A stretch of 64,000 bases of DNA, taken from assembly GCA_025602915.1 (NCBI GenBank), contig JAHLJZ010000054.1, positions 62,001 to 126,000 on the forward strand, given 5' to 3'. A model generated the notes under the pieces. It was given only the letters and a program-made list of their open reading frames with translations. It was not told where the DNA came from and did no database searches. Below are positions 46,459 to 59,641 of the stretch, one piece after another. Position numbers and translations under genes: made by a program. The stretch comes from Paraphysoderma sedebokerense. Lineage: Eukaryota > Blastocladiomycota > Physodermatomycetes > Physodermatales > Physodermataceae. The number at the start of each line of letters is the position of its first letter. Position 1 is the stretch's first letter.

Positions 46459-49052
46459 TCACTTGTTCTTGCGGACTCTATCGACAGCAACACTTAAACA
46501 GTCGCTCCAGTTTTCAATGAACACTTGTTCGGAAAACTTGGCGCAAACATGCTGACGTGCTGTAGATTGAATTTTGCGTTGTTCCGACGGAGAGGAAGAC
46601 AGAATGTCATGAATTGCGGAGGCATAGGCAGCGGGCGTGGTAGCGCGATATCCTGGGTGTAGAGAATGACAGAAAATACTCAGTTATGGAAGGGTTGGGA
46701 AGAAACAAAACATGGTCAAAAGAAGAAACACAAATTTGCCACATACCACAGCCTTCTACCACGATGTCCATCTTTGGACCACCTGAATCGTGCGTGACAG
46801 GAATTAATCCTGCCGCCATATATTCCACGATACCAATTCCAAAATGTTCATTGGTCATGGTATGTAACCCGATGAGCGATTGAGACAGGTATTGTTGTAG
46901 GAGAGAATATGGTGCGTTGATTGTGAATAACGTTTGATCCTGCAAGATGTAAAAGAAAAATAAAACGCGATAGGTTAAAAAAATTCAAATTACGGGTAGA
47001 AATGGAAAAATCATGTAAATCCAACCTGAATGCCCAGTTCGATAGCTAATTCTTTCAACTCCTCTATCCGATTTTCGTCCTCCTCATTCCTAGAGCTACC
47101 GAGTAACACCAAGTACACAGCTTTACTGTCGAGCTGTTTGGATAAGAAATCGGAGCCGTCCATAGATAACGCAGGTCCCTTCTCCTTTGAATCTTTAGTG
47201 TTGCTTTTGCCTGACTTTGATGAGGAGGATGAGACCAAACGGTACTCTGGGTGTGAATCAAGTAATGCCTTGAACGCGTGCAATTGAAGTTGATGATTCT
47301 TTTCCGGCCTGCCAAAAATACATTTAAAGAACGAGTAAGTAACTCAAGCGATATTGCTGCAGAGTCGCAAAAAGCCTCAACATCACACGCACCTAAACTG
47401 TGCAACGGATATAATAATATTCTTCCGCCCGTCTAAATTATATTTAGCAAGAGTAGCAGTGTCGCAAGGTGGATAAACGGCATATGTCTTTAGCGGGGAA
47501 TTCCAAATGACGTTAATATGTGATTTCGTCCAACTTGAGTTGACCTAAATGGTTTTAAATGTCAGTGTAGGCTCAGTAAATACACTGGAAGATTGGGGGA
47601 AAGCCGACATCATGGCAATACGGTGAACGAAAGGAGAAGACAAACCATGACCACATCAGCGAAGCGGCCTACAAATCCGTAGATCAATGCAAATAGCTTA
47701 TAGTATCTGTTTTGAATTATTCAAAAAATTAGTATGATTATTTGCAAGGTCAAACATAGGTACAATAATAGCACGCGCAATAGTCGATATGCGATTGAAT
47801 GACACTTACATCAACTTTCCAATAGACAGCACTTTGTTGTTTGCTATTTGGCCGTCGTTATTAAATTGAGCAGTCCGATTTTGGACGGTTGAAATCATAT
47901 CAGTACTAACAGAATAATGAAGAGAACTTTTAGCTACTCGATTAATGAATTGAGACATGGCATATGGGCTATGTCTGATGGAGAATACCAACGACAAGAA
48001 TAAAATGATGGAAGTAGTTGAGTAAGGGTGGTTTACCTAATTGTTGGATAGTGTACATAAGCAGCAATAGGACAGCCAACAAAAAACTTGACCAGAGGAT
48101 ATGTAAAAGCGTAACCCATTGAATCTTCATTTCACCAACAAGCAGTTATTAATAGTTTTTCATGAAGAGAGTCACGAAATCAAAACAAACCGATGAAAAC
48201 GTCAGGAACAAACTTGCCGACAGCCTCCAGACCAAGCCACATAGACCCCAGAGACTGACCTAGGAGTGTGAACCTAGGATATCTGTGTCCATTGAGGGTT
48301 TGCAATCATGCGAGAATGTCATCAATTAGTCGGAGGCAAATGTTCAGTTTAAAGAGCAACACATACTGTTTATCTTCAATCCATTTTCTCTTGTTCAGAA
48401 ACACAAAGGTGATTCTCGATTCGTCCAGCTGTATATTGAAGCGTGACTGTTGGTAGGTAGTAGAGTCAGCATATCATGATAGAAGAACAAAAGAGACAGC
48501 AGTAGAATCGGTTATTAATACTAGTAAAGTCCAGGGATGGGCAGGGAAGATAGCGACGAACCTGCACTTTCGTTAATATTTCGGACTCTGTCACATCATT
48601 GTCTCCGGTGTAGACGACACAGAAACCGTTTTTATATTTGTTTTGAATCGATCGAATAGCAGTCCATAACACTCTTTCGCCCCCTCCTCCTGCATTGCTA
48701 TTAGGTGAAAATTTGGGGAAAAATTGATATTAGTACGGCTCGGGGTATGGGCGAATCAGTCTTTCTTCTTTTCTGACGATAACCATTGAACAATAAAGAA
48801 AATCAAAGAGGAATATTTCCAAGCCGCAACCAAGTATGCATACCAGTAGGGATGAAAGAAACCAAAGAAAATGTAATCCGCTGGCTGAGGCTGAGAGGAT
48901 GATTTCGACTTTTTTTTAGTTGATATCTTTGCCGCCAAGATGTCCTGCCGCTGTCCAGAGGCAGCATTCCGTAGACGAGAGCGCAGCTTGATGACCGTTT
49001 TGATGAAGAAGTAGGCGACGAAGAAGAAGATGTACGGGAGCAGCCACGACAT
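46459..49052 (-). CDS. ALG11: GDP-Man:Man3GlcNAc2-PP-dolichol alpha-1,2-mannosyltransferase Alg11
   Basis: Adds the fourth and fifth mannoses to the dolichol-linked N-glycan precursor on the cytosolic face of the ER. The start [20 protein letters not shown] is an N-terminal membrane anchor. [20 protein letters not shown] followed by AIRSIQNKY is the first Alg11 signature. [20 protein letters not shown] then [24 protein letters not shown] and [13 protein letters not shown] follow in order. The donor-binding lobe has [20 protein letters not shown] and the EX7E motif inside [18 protein letters not shown] followed by [12 protein letters not shown]. The end [14 protein letters not shown] is typical. 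The sequence is complete with about nine short introns. It diverges from MSH5, with about 200 bp between start codons. Confidence 0.95.
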
Positions 49053-49248
49053 TCTATATCAATGTTTCTGTGCGGAAAGAGGGAATGATATGATATCGCT
49101 GGAGTGGGCGTTTGATTCCCCTCGATGGACGGCGACATCGATTCCACTCGGAACTCATTCTTTGAATTCCAACTCCATCTCTGTCTACATTCCCATATTG
49201 ATCATTCACTACATTAACAATAGCTGCACATCCATTTGTCTATCGATT

Positions 49249-52200
49249 ATGACACACTCCCCCAGTCTCAATCCTCCCCATACAAACCCTGAATCAAATG
49301 ACGACTTCCGTCGTCGCGTTCGATTCAACGACAATGTCGATCTCTTCTCTCCATTCCGGTCTTCGACCACTCAATCTCAGCAAAAGTACGCTGATTCCCT
49401 TGACTCTGACGGTGAAAATGTTGATGGCCTGGTGGATCCCTTAACTGGAGATGCCTCACCTGCAAATCATGCGCCGCCACTTGTCGACGAATACGTCGAA
49501 CGTATCATCATGGCCATGTCCTATAAAAATCGATCTCTCGGATGTGCTTACTACAATGTTGCTAATGGAAAACTCTTCTTAATGGATGATATCGCCGAAG
49601 CGGACAATTTTGAAGCTCTCGGGGCTTGTATGTGCTTTTTGTCAATTCCAATCTCCTGTGGCGCTTCGCGATCTGACTGTAATGCAGTGAAATATCAAAT
49701 CAACCCATCAGTCATTATAGCTAGCAGTAAGTCGGATGAAAAATTTCTCAACGCAATCCAAATGCAAGGTAATGAAAGATTCATGAGCCATGACACCGAT
49801 TGGAGTTTGGCTTCTCCAACGATACTGAAGCATATATCCATCCTTGGTAGATGGCGATGCCAATCCGGACTTACAAATCGAGATTCGACCAGCGATCGAG
49901 TTTTCATACACAGCCTCAAAGCACCGACTTATCCATGCACAAATGGGCATAACTCAGAAGTCATATGTCGAAAGTGTTGATTCGCTGGAGGCAAATCAGC
50001 AAGAAGCTCTTTGGCAATTGTCGTCCATCTTCAAATTTGAATCGTTCGAAACTGTAAGTTAGAGTCCATTATTCTGCTTTGGTTGTCTTATGAATGGTTT
50101 TCGATTTTACCTTTGAATTTTGGTGCTTACTCCCATAGGTGGCATGTGCCGGCGCGCTCTTGACCTATCTCAACAGATCATCAGTACTTATGGGAGAATT
50201 GCCGGATGACGAAGAATCAGGATTGACGGTGCGCGAAATTAAAAAATTTACCTTGTGGGTATCAGTTGTTCGTTTTGGAATTGCGATGCTCTTGACTAAC
50301 GATAAGGTTCCGCGACTACTAGGGAGCGATATCTTCAACTAAATAGCGACGCTTTGCAATCTCTGTCAATCTTTGATGACTATACCAAAGGAAAGAAGCA
50401 GCTATCGCTCTTCGGTATGTATACTTTCTGATTGCCATTACATATCACGTCTATGGATGCCTGCTAATGTATCGTTTCTATTCTTCTACCAAAGGTTTGC
50501 TCAATCGCACCAAAACTTTTCACGGTTCACAAACCCTGCGAATGTGGTTTATGAGGCCTCCAAACGACATAGACATTATACAAGAACGACATAATACGAT
50601 TGCTTTATTCTTAAGACCAGAAAATGCGAATTTAGCTGAGCAGATGTGCACCGCGTTGAGGGGAGTCAAAAATGTACGGGTGAGTTGATTTGGTGTATCT
50701 TTCTTGTCTTGTGAATCGCCAGAACGAATGGCTGAAAAATATGTCCACAAAATTTAGAAAATCGGTCAATTGTTGACCGAGAAGATGAAAATTTCGGACT
50801 GGCAAGGCTTGCTGAAGGTGACTCCCAATATTAATTTTCATTTTCGGTTGCCGTATTCAGTCAACTCATCATTTCATCTTTATATAGTTTGCATACAATG
50901 CCATGAAAATCCTCAATCTCTCCCGTGACATCAACGGACCAGCCTCTATCATGTCAAAAATTCGTGAAAAATTTGACGTCGAAATCCTTCGGAATGTGGG
51001 AACTTTCATCAATGATGTCGTTTGTATCAAGTTGCTGCTATTTCTTGCCTTCTATGATTAGAATGAGCTTGTGCTTCATTAAATGTCGCAGAAGTGGGGA
51101 CTGATCGCCATTGATTCCTGTTTAGATTGATTTTGACGAGTCCATTAATGAAAACCGTATGGTGGTAAAACCGAACGTAATACATTTAAGTTCTCTGCTT
51201 TCTTGTCGATTCTCTCGCAATATCAACCTCCCGCTTCCCTTCTATCAATACAGATTGACCCGCCACTCGATGATCTGAAAAGGACCTATGCCGGTTTAGA
51301 CTCGTTCCTTTCTACAGTTGCCGAATCACTCTCCACGACAATCCCATCTCGTTATGCCACATCTCTCAATGTCATTTACTTTCCTCAGTTGGGCTTTCTG
51401 GTAACCACACCATTAACGGATGATATGATTGAGAGAAACGAGTACGACATACCAGAAACCGATTTGGAGTATCAATTCTGTACGGGGGTGAATGGATACT
51501 ATAAGAATGGAAGAATGAGAGGTAGGGTGACAATTCTTACATACTGCATCATATTTCAGACATTGCTTAACAAAGTGGTATCAGAATTGGACGAACATAT
51601 AGGAGATATCCACGGTTTAATTGTCGACAAAGAAATTGAGATCATGCAACAATTGCAAGAAGCAATGCTCAATTATTTGGACACACTATTGAGTATATAT
51701 GAAGTATGCGTCGAGTTAGATTGGTACGTGGTTCTTAATTCTCGTTGTGCTGGTCACTAAGGTCAGAAATTAATTGTCTTCTTCTAATGGGATTGTATCT
51801 TTTCTCTATGTACTTGGATGGACAGTTTGTTGGCATTGACCGAATCGGCTAAATTATATGGTTATGCTAGACCTGTTATGACGTCGGACAATACATTAGA
51901 AATCGTAAACGGACGGTTGGAATTATGTTTCGTTTCATCCCCTCTCTCATTTGCGTGCTAATACTGGAGTGGGTTTTGATTTGCAGGCATCCGTTGCAAG
52001 AGCATTACGTTCAAACATTCATCTCGAACGATACTTACATCAGTTGTGAGAAGAATAAAAAGAGGATCATGATTCTTAGTGGAGGTTTGTGTTCTCGTGT
52101 ACAAATATCAAGACTTGGGGTGTCCGGATGGCTAACTGACTGAAAATAAGCGAATTATTCTGGGAAGAGTGTATATCTCAAACAAGTATTGCCCGATTTT

Positions 52201-53372
52201 CTCTTCTTCCTCTTCGTCCCCTTCGTCGGATCTGCTGTCATTACCTCTTGAATGTATTGACAATATAAAAAATCGCTTCTCTACAGGTAGCATTAATCGT
52301 TTACCTTGCTCATGTTGGCAGTTACGTTCCAGCCGAATACGCAAAAATTGGGATCACTGATAAAATCTTGACAAGAATTCAAACCAGAGAAACAGTGTCT
52401 AAAGTACATGGACTAAAAAGATTAGTCGCTCATTTAAAGATACTTCTCAGTTCTGATTCATGTTCATCCTACGTAGGCACAAAGTGCATTTATGATTGAC
52501 CTGCAACAAGTTCATCTTGCGTTAGCGACTGCGACAGAGAGATCTTTGGTGTTACTGGATGAGTTTGGAAAAGGAACTGTTGCAACTGGTTTGTTTATAC
52601 TCCTTATCCACTTCTTATCTTGTTATTCTAATAATACATAAATACGACCGACTATTCATACTACGAAAACTTACACACAAAGATGGAATTGGACTGTTTT
52701 GTGGAGTCATCGATCATTTCGCCCAACGTGAAAATCCTCCTAAAGTCATCGCGACGACTCATTTTCACGGTTCGTTACCTACTCTCTAATGCTTCCCTAT
52801 TTAATTTTGCTTCCAAACTTAACTCTTTCACCCTGATTATGAAAAACGAATAGAAATCTTCAACAACAATCTTCTCAACCCGAAATATCCGATAGCATAT
52901 TACTCTATGCAGATCCTTCAACATGAATCAGAATTAACATTTTTATATAAAATTGTGGAAGGTCGAAGTTTAATGTCGTTCGGCACTTTTTGTGCTATGG
53001 TAGCGGGTGTACCACCCAAAGTCGTTGAGAGAGGTAAAGCAGAAATTGCCGCATTTGCCTTACTTAATTCCTGTAAAACTGTTGTCTTTTCCTGGCACCT
53101 TAATCTTTTATATATGATTTAAACTACTAACCCTCAACACAATCCGATAAATTCATTACTTCCATCCTTCTACTCATCTTGTAGCCGTCGTCGCGTCCGA
53201 AAGGTTTTCTCGCTTCGAACCAATCAACCTCACAACCGAGTCTGATGAGGAAAAAACACAGAAAAAAGTGTGCAAGAATTTAGCCGAAAAGTTTATGGAA
53301 TTAAAATTTGAAACTGTCGATGACGTGCAAGAGTTGTTTGACTACATTAAAACAATGGAAGAGTACATTTAA
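49249..53372 (+). CDS. MSH5: MutS homologue MSH5 (meiotic)
   Basis: With MSH4 it forms a clamp that stabilises crossover intermediates in meiosis. The start ATG 49249 opens a disordered head (MTHSPSLNPPHTNPESND). Core elements include YVERIIMAMSYKNRSLGCAY then YNVANGKLFLMDD, and the helical clamp around LDSFLSTVAESLS. The ATPase has Walker A GANYSGKSVYLKQ, built across an intron, and ALIVYLAHVGSYVPAEYA. It continues with IDLQQVHLALATATERSLVL then LDEFGKGT (Walker B) and ATTHFHEIF. The end reads AEKFMELKFETVDDVQELF. It lacks the N-terminal mismatch-recognition domain, as MSH5 does. The second Walker A residue is Ala instead of the usual Pro (GPN). Many short introns are present; several in the middle were only bounded. 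Confidence 0.93.
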
Positions 53373-54021
53373 GGATCAATTGTTCTCCGATTTGATCATT
53401 TCTCTTTCTTGAATGGCGTTGTATGCTAGCTATGATTGCTCCACGAGGCGCAGTAGGCCATATGTTGTGTGCAGTACTCTTTTCACATTCGTTGAGGCGT
53501 ATAATACTGAAAGATCTTTTCTTGTCCTTCCGGTTGGATTACAAAAGTTTTATCTTTCTGATATGTTTCCAGTTATCCTAGGTTTTCATGAATTGTGATC
53601 GAATGCATAGTTCTCCTGTCATATCATTATCTACTGATAATTTGGTCTGTATACATCATCCGGTTTAGAGTTCATGTAGCGGCGAAAATATAGTTTCAGT
53701 ATAGTTAGGATCACTCGTTCTAATATGATATTTTAGACATTCAAGTTTCAGATGAAAATTTGATATATACTTGCTCTTAATGTCAATGGATTGATTTGTG
53801 ACGTAATAAGATATACAATACTAAATTAAACAAAAATTGATTAATGGGATATATCTACACCTACTAAATACAAGCAATGAACTCTCAATTTTACAGCTGG
53901 CTTTCTTTCCCAGGTATTAGACTAAATCAAAATCAACTAGCACCACGATATACTCATGGTTTTTCCATTATACAGCGAACAAAAGTTCAAAACTGACCTG
54001 ATAACAGGCCGACATCATAAT
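53373..54021. other. Convergent intergenic region
   Basis: Between the stops of MSH5 (+) and the alpha/beta hydrolase (-). AT-rich, with no coding segment or RNA gene recognised. Confidence 0.4.
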
Positions 54022-55623
54022 TCACATTTCCAACGTCTCCATCGAATCCTCCAGTTCATTCAACTCTACTCTTTTAGCATCGTTCAACCATCTTTTCAAT
54101 TCATGCACACTAGCTTCCAACAACGACATATAATTTGGTTCGTTTGAAAAGGAATCAAACATATGGGTATGTGCTTCTACTGGGTGATCAATGGTGGATG
54201 GGATAGGTGTAAAGTATGGTTCTAAAATATCCGGAAATGGTGTAGGAATGTTGATGAAGGTACGGTAAGGGTTGGGTGTGAATGCTGTAAGGGGTGGGAT
54301 CTAGGAAGAAAAAGCGTAGAAGAAGAAGAACGGAGAAGGGAAGTAACGATTGATAAAGGAAGTTTGAATGGGAATGAAATACGTCAGTCGGACGGTGCAT
54401 GCTCTGTACAGTGAAACAACGGACTAACATACTCGAACATAAAAACATCTAAATTTCAGATTCATATCTATAATCAATTTCTCCAATCGTCTACTCCGTG
54501 TATCCATGTCTTCTTTTAACAGAGGCTCCAGAAACTGGGCGTGTTCCGAAATGACGGTTTTAGACCAACTCATTAGCTTGTCACCTGCTGTGACCGAAGC
54601 TATCACTGCTCCGGCACCAAAGGCTATTTTTGCCCACCTTGGAGCAATAGAAACCGCTTTGACAAGTGTGGTGAGGCGAGGGGCGACGGTGCGAGTGAGA
54701 GAGGTCAACGAGAAGAGATCAGAGTTCAAATGGAAAAACGGGGTGTCGTAAGCTTTTCAAAGTGAGAAATGTGAGAAAAAATAGTTCCCGAAATGACATT
54801 GGCATGGGGTTGGTTAGCGAGAAAGGAGAGATCAGATTAAAGCATTCGTGTTGAAACAAAAATATGGTTTCACTCAGTCAACCAATATGCATGGAATTAG
54901 AACATCGAGAGAAAAAACATACCCATTATCCCTACAACCGTTAGTATTGAAGACGGCTTAAAGTGTTCTGAATTAACCATCGCTGCTTGCCCGTTTTCCT
55001 TCTCATTCTTCGTACAACTCCCCTGGCCATCCTCATTGTCCTCATTCGATGAGTCCAGCCCGGCATTAGGAATTGGCTCTTTAAGATTCTCTTGATACCC
55101 GCTTTCTTCCTTCAAATCTTCCTTCAAGTCTTCGTCTTCATTAATATCTTCTTGTTCTGTGTCTTCATCGCTATGCTCTAATTCTTCCAGGCCCTTTACG
55201 TAACCTTTCCTCGCTAGTCGTTTCAACGAGTCAACACATACAAGTCCGCCCATACCTATTCAAGAAATTAGTAATTGGTATTTTCAGTGATTAATTTAAA
55301 GAAGTTATGTAGAACTGAAACAACCAGAATGATCTCAAGGAGTTCAATTACTCGAGGAACTTACTGTGTGCTAAAAATACGACTTTTCTTTCCTTCCTGC
55401 CTTCATTCTCTTGTCGTCTCATTACATAATCCACTAGCCATTCAGAAAAATCTTTCACTGACTTCTTATATAGACCTCTTGTCGCAAACGTGGGGTATCG
55501 AATGATTTCAATGTCTGGTAGATAGGCGTTCAAATGCTCGGGGAATGACTGAAAAGTGGAATCGTCGCCAAGGAAACCATGAACAAATATGAACAGCGGT
55601 TTCGGGATATTTATGGTCGTCAT
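54022..55623 (-). CDS. Alpha/beta hydrolase (DUF676/lipase-like) with an acidic insert
   Basis: Probably a serine esterase or lipase, substrate unknown. The start MTTINIPKPLFIFVHGFLGD gives the oxyanion HG motif. The nucleophile elbow AHSMGG (G-x-S-x-G type with Ala first) is completed across a splice site (CAC A|GT ATG). After KGYVKGLEELEHSDEDTEQE comes an Asp/Glu/Asn-rich stretch of about 60 residues. The chain then returns to the fold with ILTVVGIMAYDTPFFHLN (splice ATGG|CTTAC). A helical region (ARRLT-like, FGAGAVIASVTAGDKL) follows, and the last exon reads NPYRTFINIPTPFPDILEPY with SLLEASVHELKRWLNDA. The conserved AYDTPFFGLNP-like and NIPTP motifs recur in fungal family members (from memory). 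A late His for the triad could be in VEAHTHMFD. Length is about 420 aa. Confidence 0.75.
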
Positions 55624-55821
55624 CTGTATATCCAGTTATTTCTCAGAATATAATTCTTCCCTTCTGAGAAACTGAACTGCAACGTTGCTGCGACACCGAA
55701 ATAAGTTTACTCAAAGCCACAATGCCGGTCCTCGTGATTCTTCAGAGAGCGCGATCAGCGAAAATCAATCTGTCGTTGTATTTATTACAGGATAGTTATC
55801 ATGATTTTACAACTCCAAGTT

Positions 55822-57111
55822 TCACTTCTTCAAATACGGTTCTAATAAATTTAACGCTTTTTTGAGATTATCTACAGCAGTTTTAACATCATCATATTCC
55901 AGTGCGCTGATAACATATCGAGCGTGTTTCTGCGCTTGGCTCATCACTGCTGGATCATAATTAAGGGAATAATTCGACACGGCAGAGCTCGGTCCTGATT
56001 GGAACTGTGTTGAGGCCATCGTGGGTTGGATGGGTTGAACCGGTTGTGTTTGGATGTGTGGAACTGCAGATGCAGGCGGCGATTGTGGCTGGGTAAACTG
56101 ACTCGGCAAATGACCTGGAGGGTTTTGTTGATACGGTGGCTGATGAGGGGGGAATGAAGAGTGACTATCGGCAGAAAAATTAGGAGTGAAGTCAGCCGGT
56201 GCGCTAGGTTGTTGTTCGAAGTCACTTTGTGGGGGTGGTTGTCCATATTGTGGGATTGACGAGCTTGGAGGTTGATCCATCGATGAAGGGGCACCGGATT
56301 GTGGGTTCAAATTCACTTCATCGACCTGCTGTTCTCCTGGGGGTCCTGGAGTTGGTTGTCGACCTTCTTTAAGCGCTTTCATGATATCTGCGGCTTTCCA
56401 TTTCGAATATTTTATCTTTTCCTTGGTCTACGTGAACATGTCGAAATGTAAGTATCGTGCAGCAGCAATCAGTACGAACAACATACTTCAGGCTCCAAAT
56501 CGCCGAAATTTTTAAGCAATTCAAGGAATATAGAAGCCGCCAGGAATGTTTTGGCTGTTTTCCTACAGAAAAATTCAATAAACAATCCTAAATTGTCATT
56601 ATCAACGGAAATGGAATAAGTACCGCGAAGCTTTTCCCGCACGATCTTCATTATCAGCGTTTAGAAATATCTTTAAAGCAAAATTTTCAACATGCGACAT
56701 CCCGACTGTCTCATTCGTAATCGCTTCGTTGCCGGCCAAAGCAGTTTTCTCCTATAGAGAGATCAAAAAAGCAGGGCACAATAAAAATTCAACTTGAGCC
56801 AAATCGAAATCACAGGAACGGACGGAACTTCCAACTAACTTGTTCTAGATTATCCATCAAGGAGCCTAAGAAAGCTTTCACTTCGTTGCTTTTATTCTTT
56901 GGTCCATCCGTTATTGCACATCTTACAGCGTAGAATTTACCTGTTGACACCATTGTTAGTAGTAGGTTCAAACATGTGCATGCTGCGGTTAAAATATGAA
57001 CAAACAATAGTATGATAGGATGGGTTCTCTGTTTTGAAGCTCGGCAGCTCTTTGGAGAAAGGGCGATATAAATGAGAGTTCCTGTGGAACAGGAGGAAGG
57101 ACGGATGCCAT
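55822..57111 (-). CDS. VTA1: ESCRT regulator Vta1/LIP5
   Basis: Activator of the Vps4 ATPase that recycles ESCRT-III. The MIT-like N-terminal half starts MASVLPPVPQELSFISPFLQ and continues RAAELQNREPILSYYSCTCL. Then come GNEAITNETVGMSHVENFAL and the KTAKTFLAASIFLELLKNFG block, which are typical of Vta1. The middle is Pro/Gln/Ser-rich and disordered. The end carries the dimerising Vta1 C-terminal helices, AQKHARYVISALEYDDVKTA then VDNLKKALNLLEPYLKK. Splice joins near 57010 (TATT|CATGC) keep the frame. Length is about 390 aa. VPS24, which feeds the same Vps4 step, lies in this window too. Confidence 0.92.
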
Positions 57112-57670
57112 ATCAATGAGTATTGCGGTATGTCTAGGGAATGGAAGTGATGGAAGAAGGAAGAGAGGCTTCTCGCGGAATCGAATGGTTGGTTGTCACT
57201 TCCCTCGGCACTTATTGAGTTCTGATAAATCTTGCATTTACAAGATATGATTAGATTCTTCATTTTCCGTCTTACGAATGAGTTGTAATTTTTTCCATTG
57301 TGATAGCTAATTCATTGATTTTGATGGATGATTCATCTATTAGTTAATTTCATTGAAGTTGGCACACGACCAAGCCTGGACGCAGTCCATTGAAAATATT
57401 CAGTTTCTGATTCAACCGCAGTCAAAGTGGACGGACTGAGGCAAAAATAAGATTTGGGATTATAGTCATTACTCAGCTCCATGGTCACTAAACACTTGAT
57501 AGAATCCTAATTCGAAGCATTGAATCAGTAAGCAGAATGGCGCAGGTTATTTCCACGAGTGACGTCAAGCGAAAACTTGCAATTGCAACTACTTCCAATT
57601 GCACAAATTACAATTCGCTTTTTTTGGCATAGCTCTTTCTGCTGAATCTTAAAGTTCTACCCACTTTCCA
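57112..57670. other. Bidirectional upstream region
   Basis: About 560 bp between the VTA1 start (-) and the F-box/WD gene start (+). No coding segment or RNA gene was recognised. Confidence 0.35.
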
Positions 57671-59308
57671 ATGTCAATATTGAAGCAGCTTCCGGAGGAA
57701 ATATGGGTCGACATTGTGTGCCGTCTGGACGGTGGAACGGTCGTACAGTTAATGCAGACCAGCAGATTTTTCCATAGGTACACATCTTTAATCCTCAACC
57801 TATTGTACATTTACCATGAACTAAAATTTATCATGTTACCTCAGATTATGTGATGACAATACCGTTTGGCACAAAGTGTACAAAAATAGCCGGCCCATAA
57901 TCGCAAGATACCATCGCTTCGATGCAGTCGAGAACTGGCGTGGTAAATTCGTGAGTGAAGAATTGTACACAGAATGGTTCAAAAGTCCTAGTATATGTGA
58001 AGTAAAGTTAGATGTCAGCGACGATGAGAAAGTTGTTTCCGTCAGCGAAACCGTATGGTTCTGCCTTTCTAATCTAGGCGTGCAAAGCCCTTGAGGAACA
58101 TTGAGACTAATTATCTATTCCCGATTCCTTAATAGCTCAGCGATTTTCGACCTAATGAGAACGAAGGCTATGTCGCCGTGGTAACGAGAATTGCACAATC
58201 CGAAGCTTCTCAAGAGAACACACCGGCACAGCCATCTACTGCCGTGCGGTACACCGTTTACCGCTATGGTCCAACATTAGAGAAAATATCTTCTTTGCAG
58301 GTAGAAGAAGCTGAAGGACAATATTTGGTTGGATTATGTATAAGTCAGAAACATGGGATTCTTGCATTTGCCGAAATTATTCCATCCCTTTTCTTGACTT
58401 CCATCAGGTTTTTTGACTTCATAAATATGGTAGAGCTTCAGCAAGTTTCGATTCAGAACATTCTGATTCGAATTATTGTGGATTTTGATATCCCAGAAGT
58501 GAAAGAAGGGAGGTCTGTAATCTGATGCTGCTGTTTGCGGATACGTAATTTTTTATTGACGAATTATTCAAAACCTAGTGCGAGCATTGGTGTGTTCTAT
58601 CAAACATTTGGAAGCCGCGAATCAGTTTACATGGCTGCATTTTCATTTCCGAGCTTGGATTTTCAATGTCAGAAAGAATTTGCAGACTTGGATACTGATG
58701 TCACGAGTTTATTCTACGATGGCAAGTACGACTCGAGCATATTAGTGACGGGGCACACAGACGGCAATTTGCGATTGTGGAATGTAGAGTCTGGCGATAT
58801 GGTACATAAAATACCCGTGTCGACTGGTTCACTTAATCATCTCGTCATACGAGAGTTCGAGGACAGATTGGGGCTTGCCGGGAAGTGCGATGTTAAGTCT
58901 GTAAGGCAATTCGTCGTTGGCGATGCGACTTTAGGCGAAGCAGGTGTTGCTGAGTTTTCAGCTTTAAACACATTACTAATGGCTCAGTCCATACCGAATG
59001 CGAAACTACCAAACCAACAGATCATTCACAAAATCGAAAATATTAGCGCGGTGACATACGGAGTTTACCATTCCTTGCTATTTGCTTTGACGAAAGATGG
59101 TAGGTTCGTAATTAGTGAAATAGAAAGTGGAAATGAACTGTTTTCGTGGAAAGTTGTGGATGAAGATGTGGGATCCAAGAGTAGGTTTTTGATGTTTACA
59201 GGGAAACGATATGAGGAGATTTTGCTGTCGCTGGGAACAAAACTGTACAGAATAGGAAAATTTGTCAAGGCTGAGAAGAATACTGATATGATTGTCGCTA
59301 GCGGATGA
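57671..59308 (+). CDS. F-box protein with a WD-repeat-like propeller
   Basis: Likely SCF ubiquitin-ligase adaptor. MSILKQLPEEIWVDIVCRLD plus GGTVVQLMQTSRFFHRLCDD is a clean F-box, split by an intron (CATAG|ATTATG). The phase-0 join SVSET|LSDFRPNENEGYVAVV and the join KEG|SASIGVFYQTFGSR carry the frame through the middle exons. One convincing WD unit is present, ILVTGHTDGNLRLWNVESGD followed by MVHKIPV. The other blades are weak (KISSLQVEEAEGQYLVGLCI, AVTYGVYHSLLFALTKDGRF). It ends KFVKAEKNTDMIVASG. The assignment as F-box/WD is reasonable; its substrate is unknown. Length is about 480-500 aa. Confidence 0.72.
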
Positions 59309-59641
59309 AGTCGGACGGAATCTATTGTTTCGATTGCGGACGATAGATGTCGTTGATATCTGTACAAATTATGTCAAATATTATGAACACACGAATAATA
59401 TACTACACTGTATAGTATTGCTCTAGAATATAAATTATTTGATTTGCCATATGTTATGTTGCTATTCACTTCTATCATAATATGCATAATAATGTGATCC
59501 ATGCGTGTAGTCACGTTCCGACAATGTCATCTTAAATGGGAGAGATGACATCCATTTTTAGTACGACTACTTTATCGCTATCCTTTACTTCCTCGGACAT
59601 CACTCTACCATCATCTGCTGTCGACATTGTCTATCTGCGCA
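59309..59641. other. Upstream region of AMP deaminase
   Basis: About 330 bp with AT-rich stretches near 59400-59500. Probably the F-box/WD 3' UTR and the AMP deaminase promoter. Confidence 0.35.

Noticed and set aside
54188-54448. Minus-strand frame of 86 codons inside the hydrolase gene
   Set aside because: It uses a different frame from the last hydrolase exon, which carries the conserved NIPTPFPD segment.
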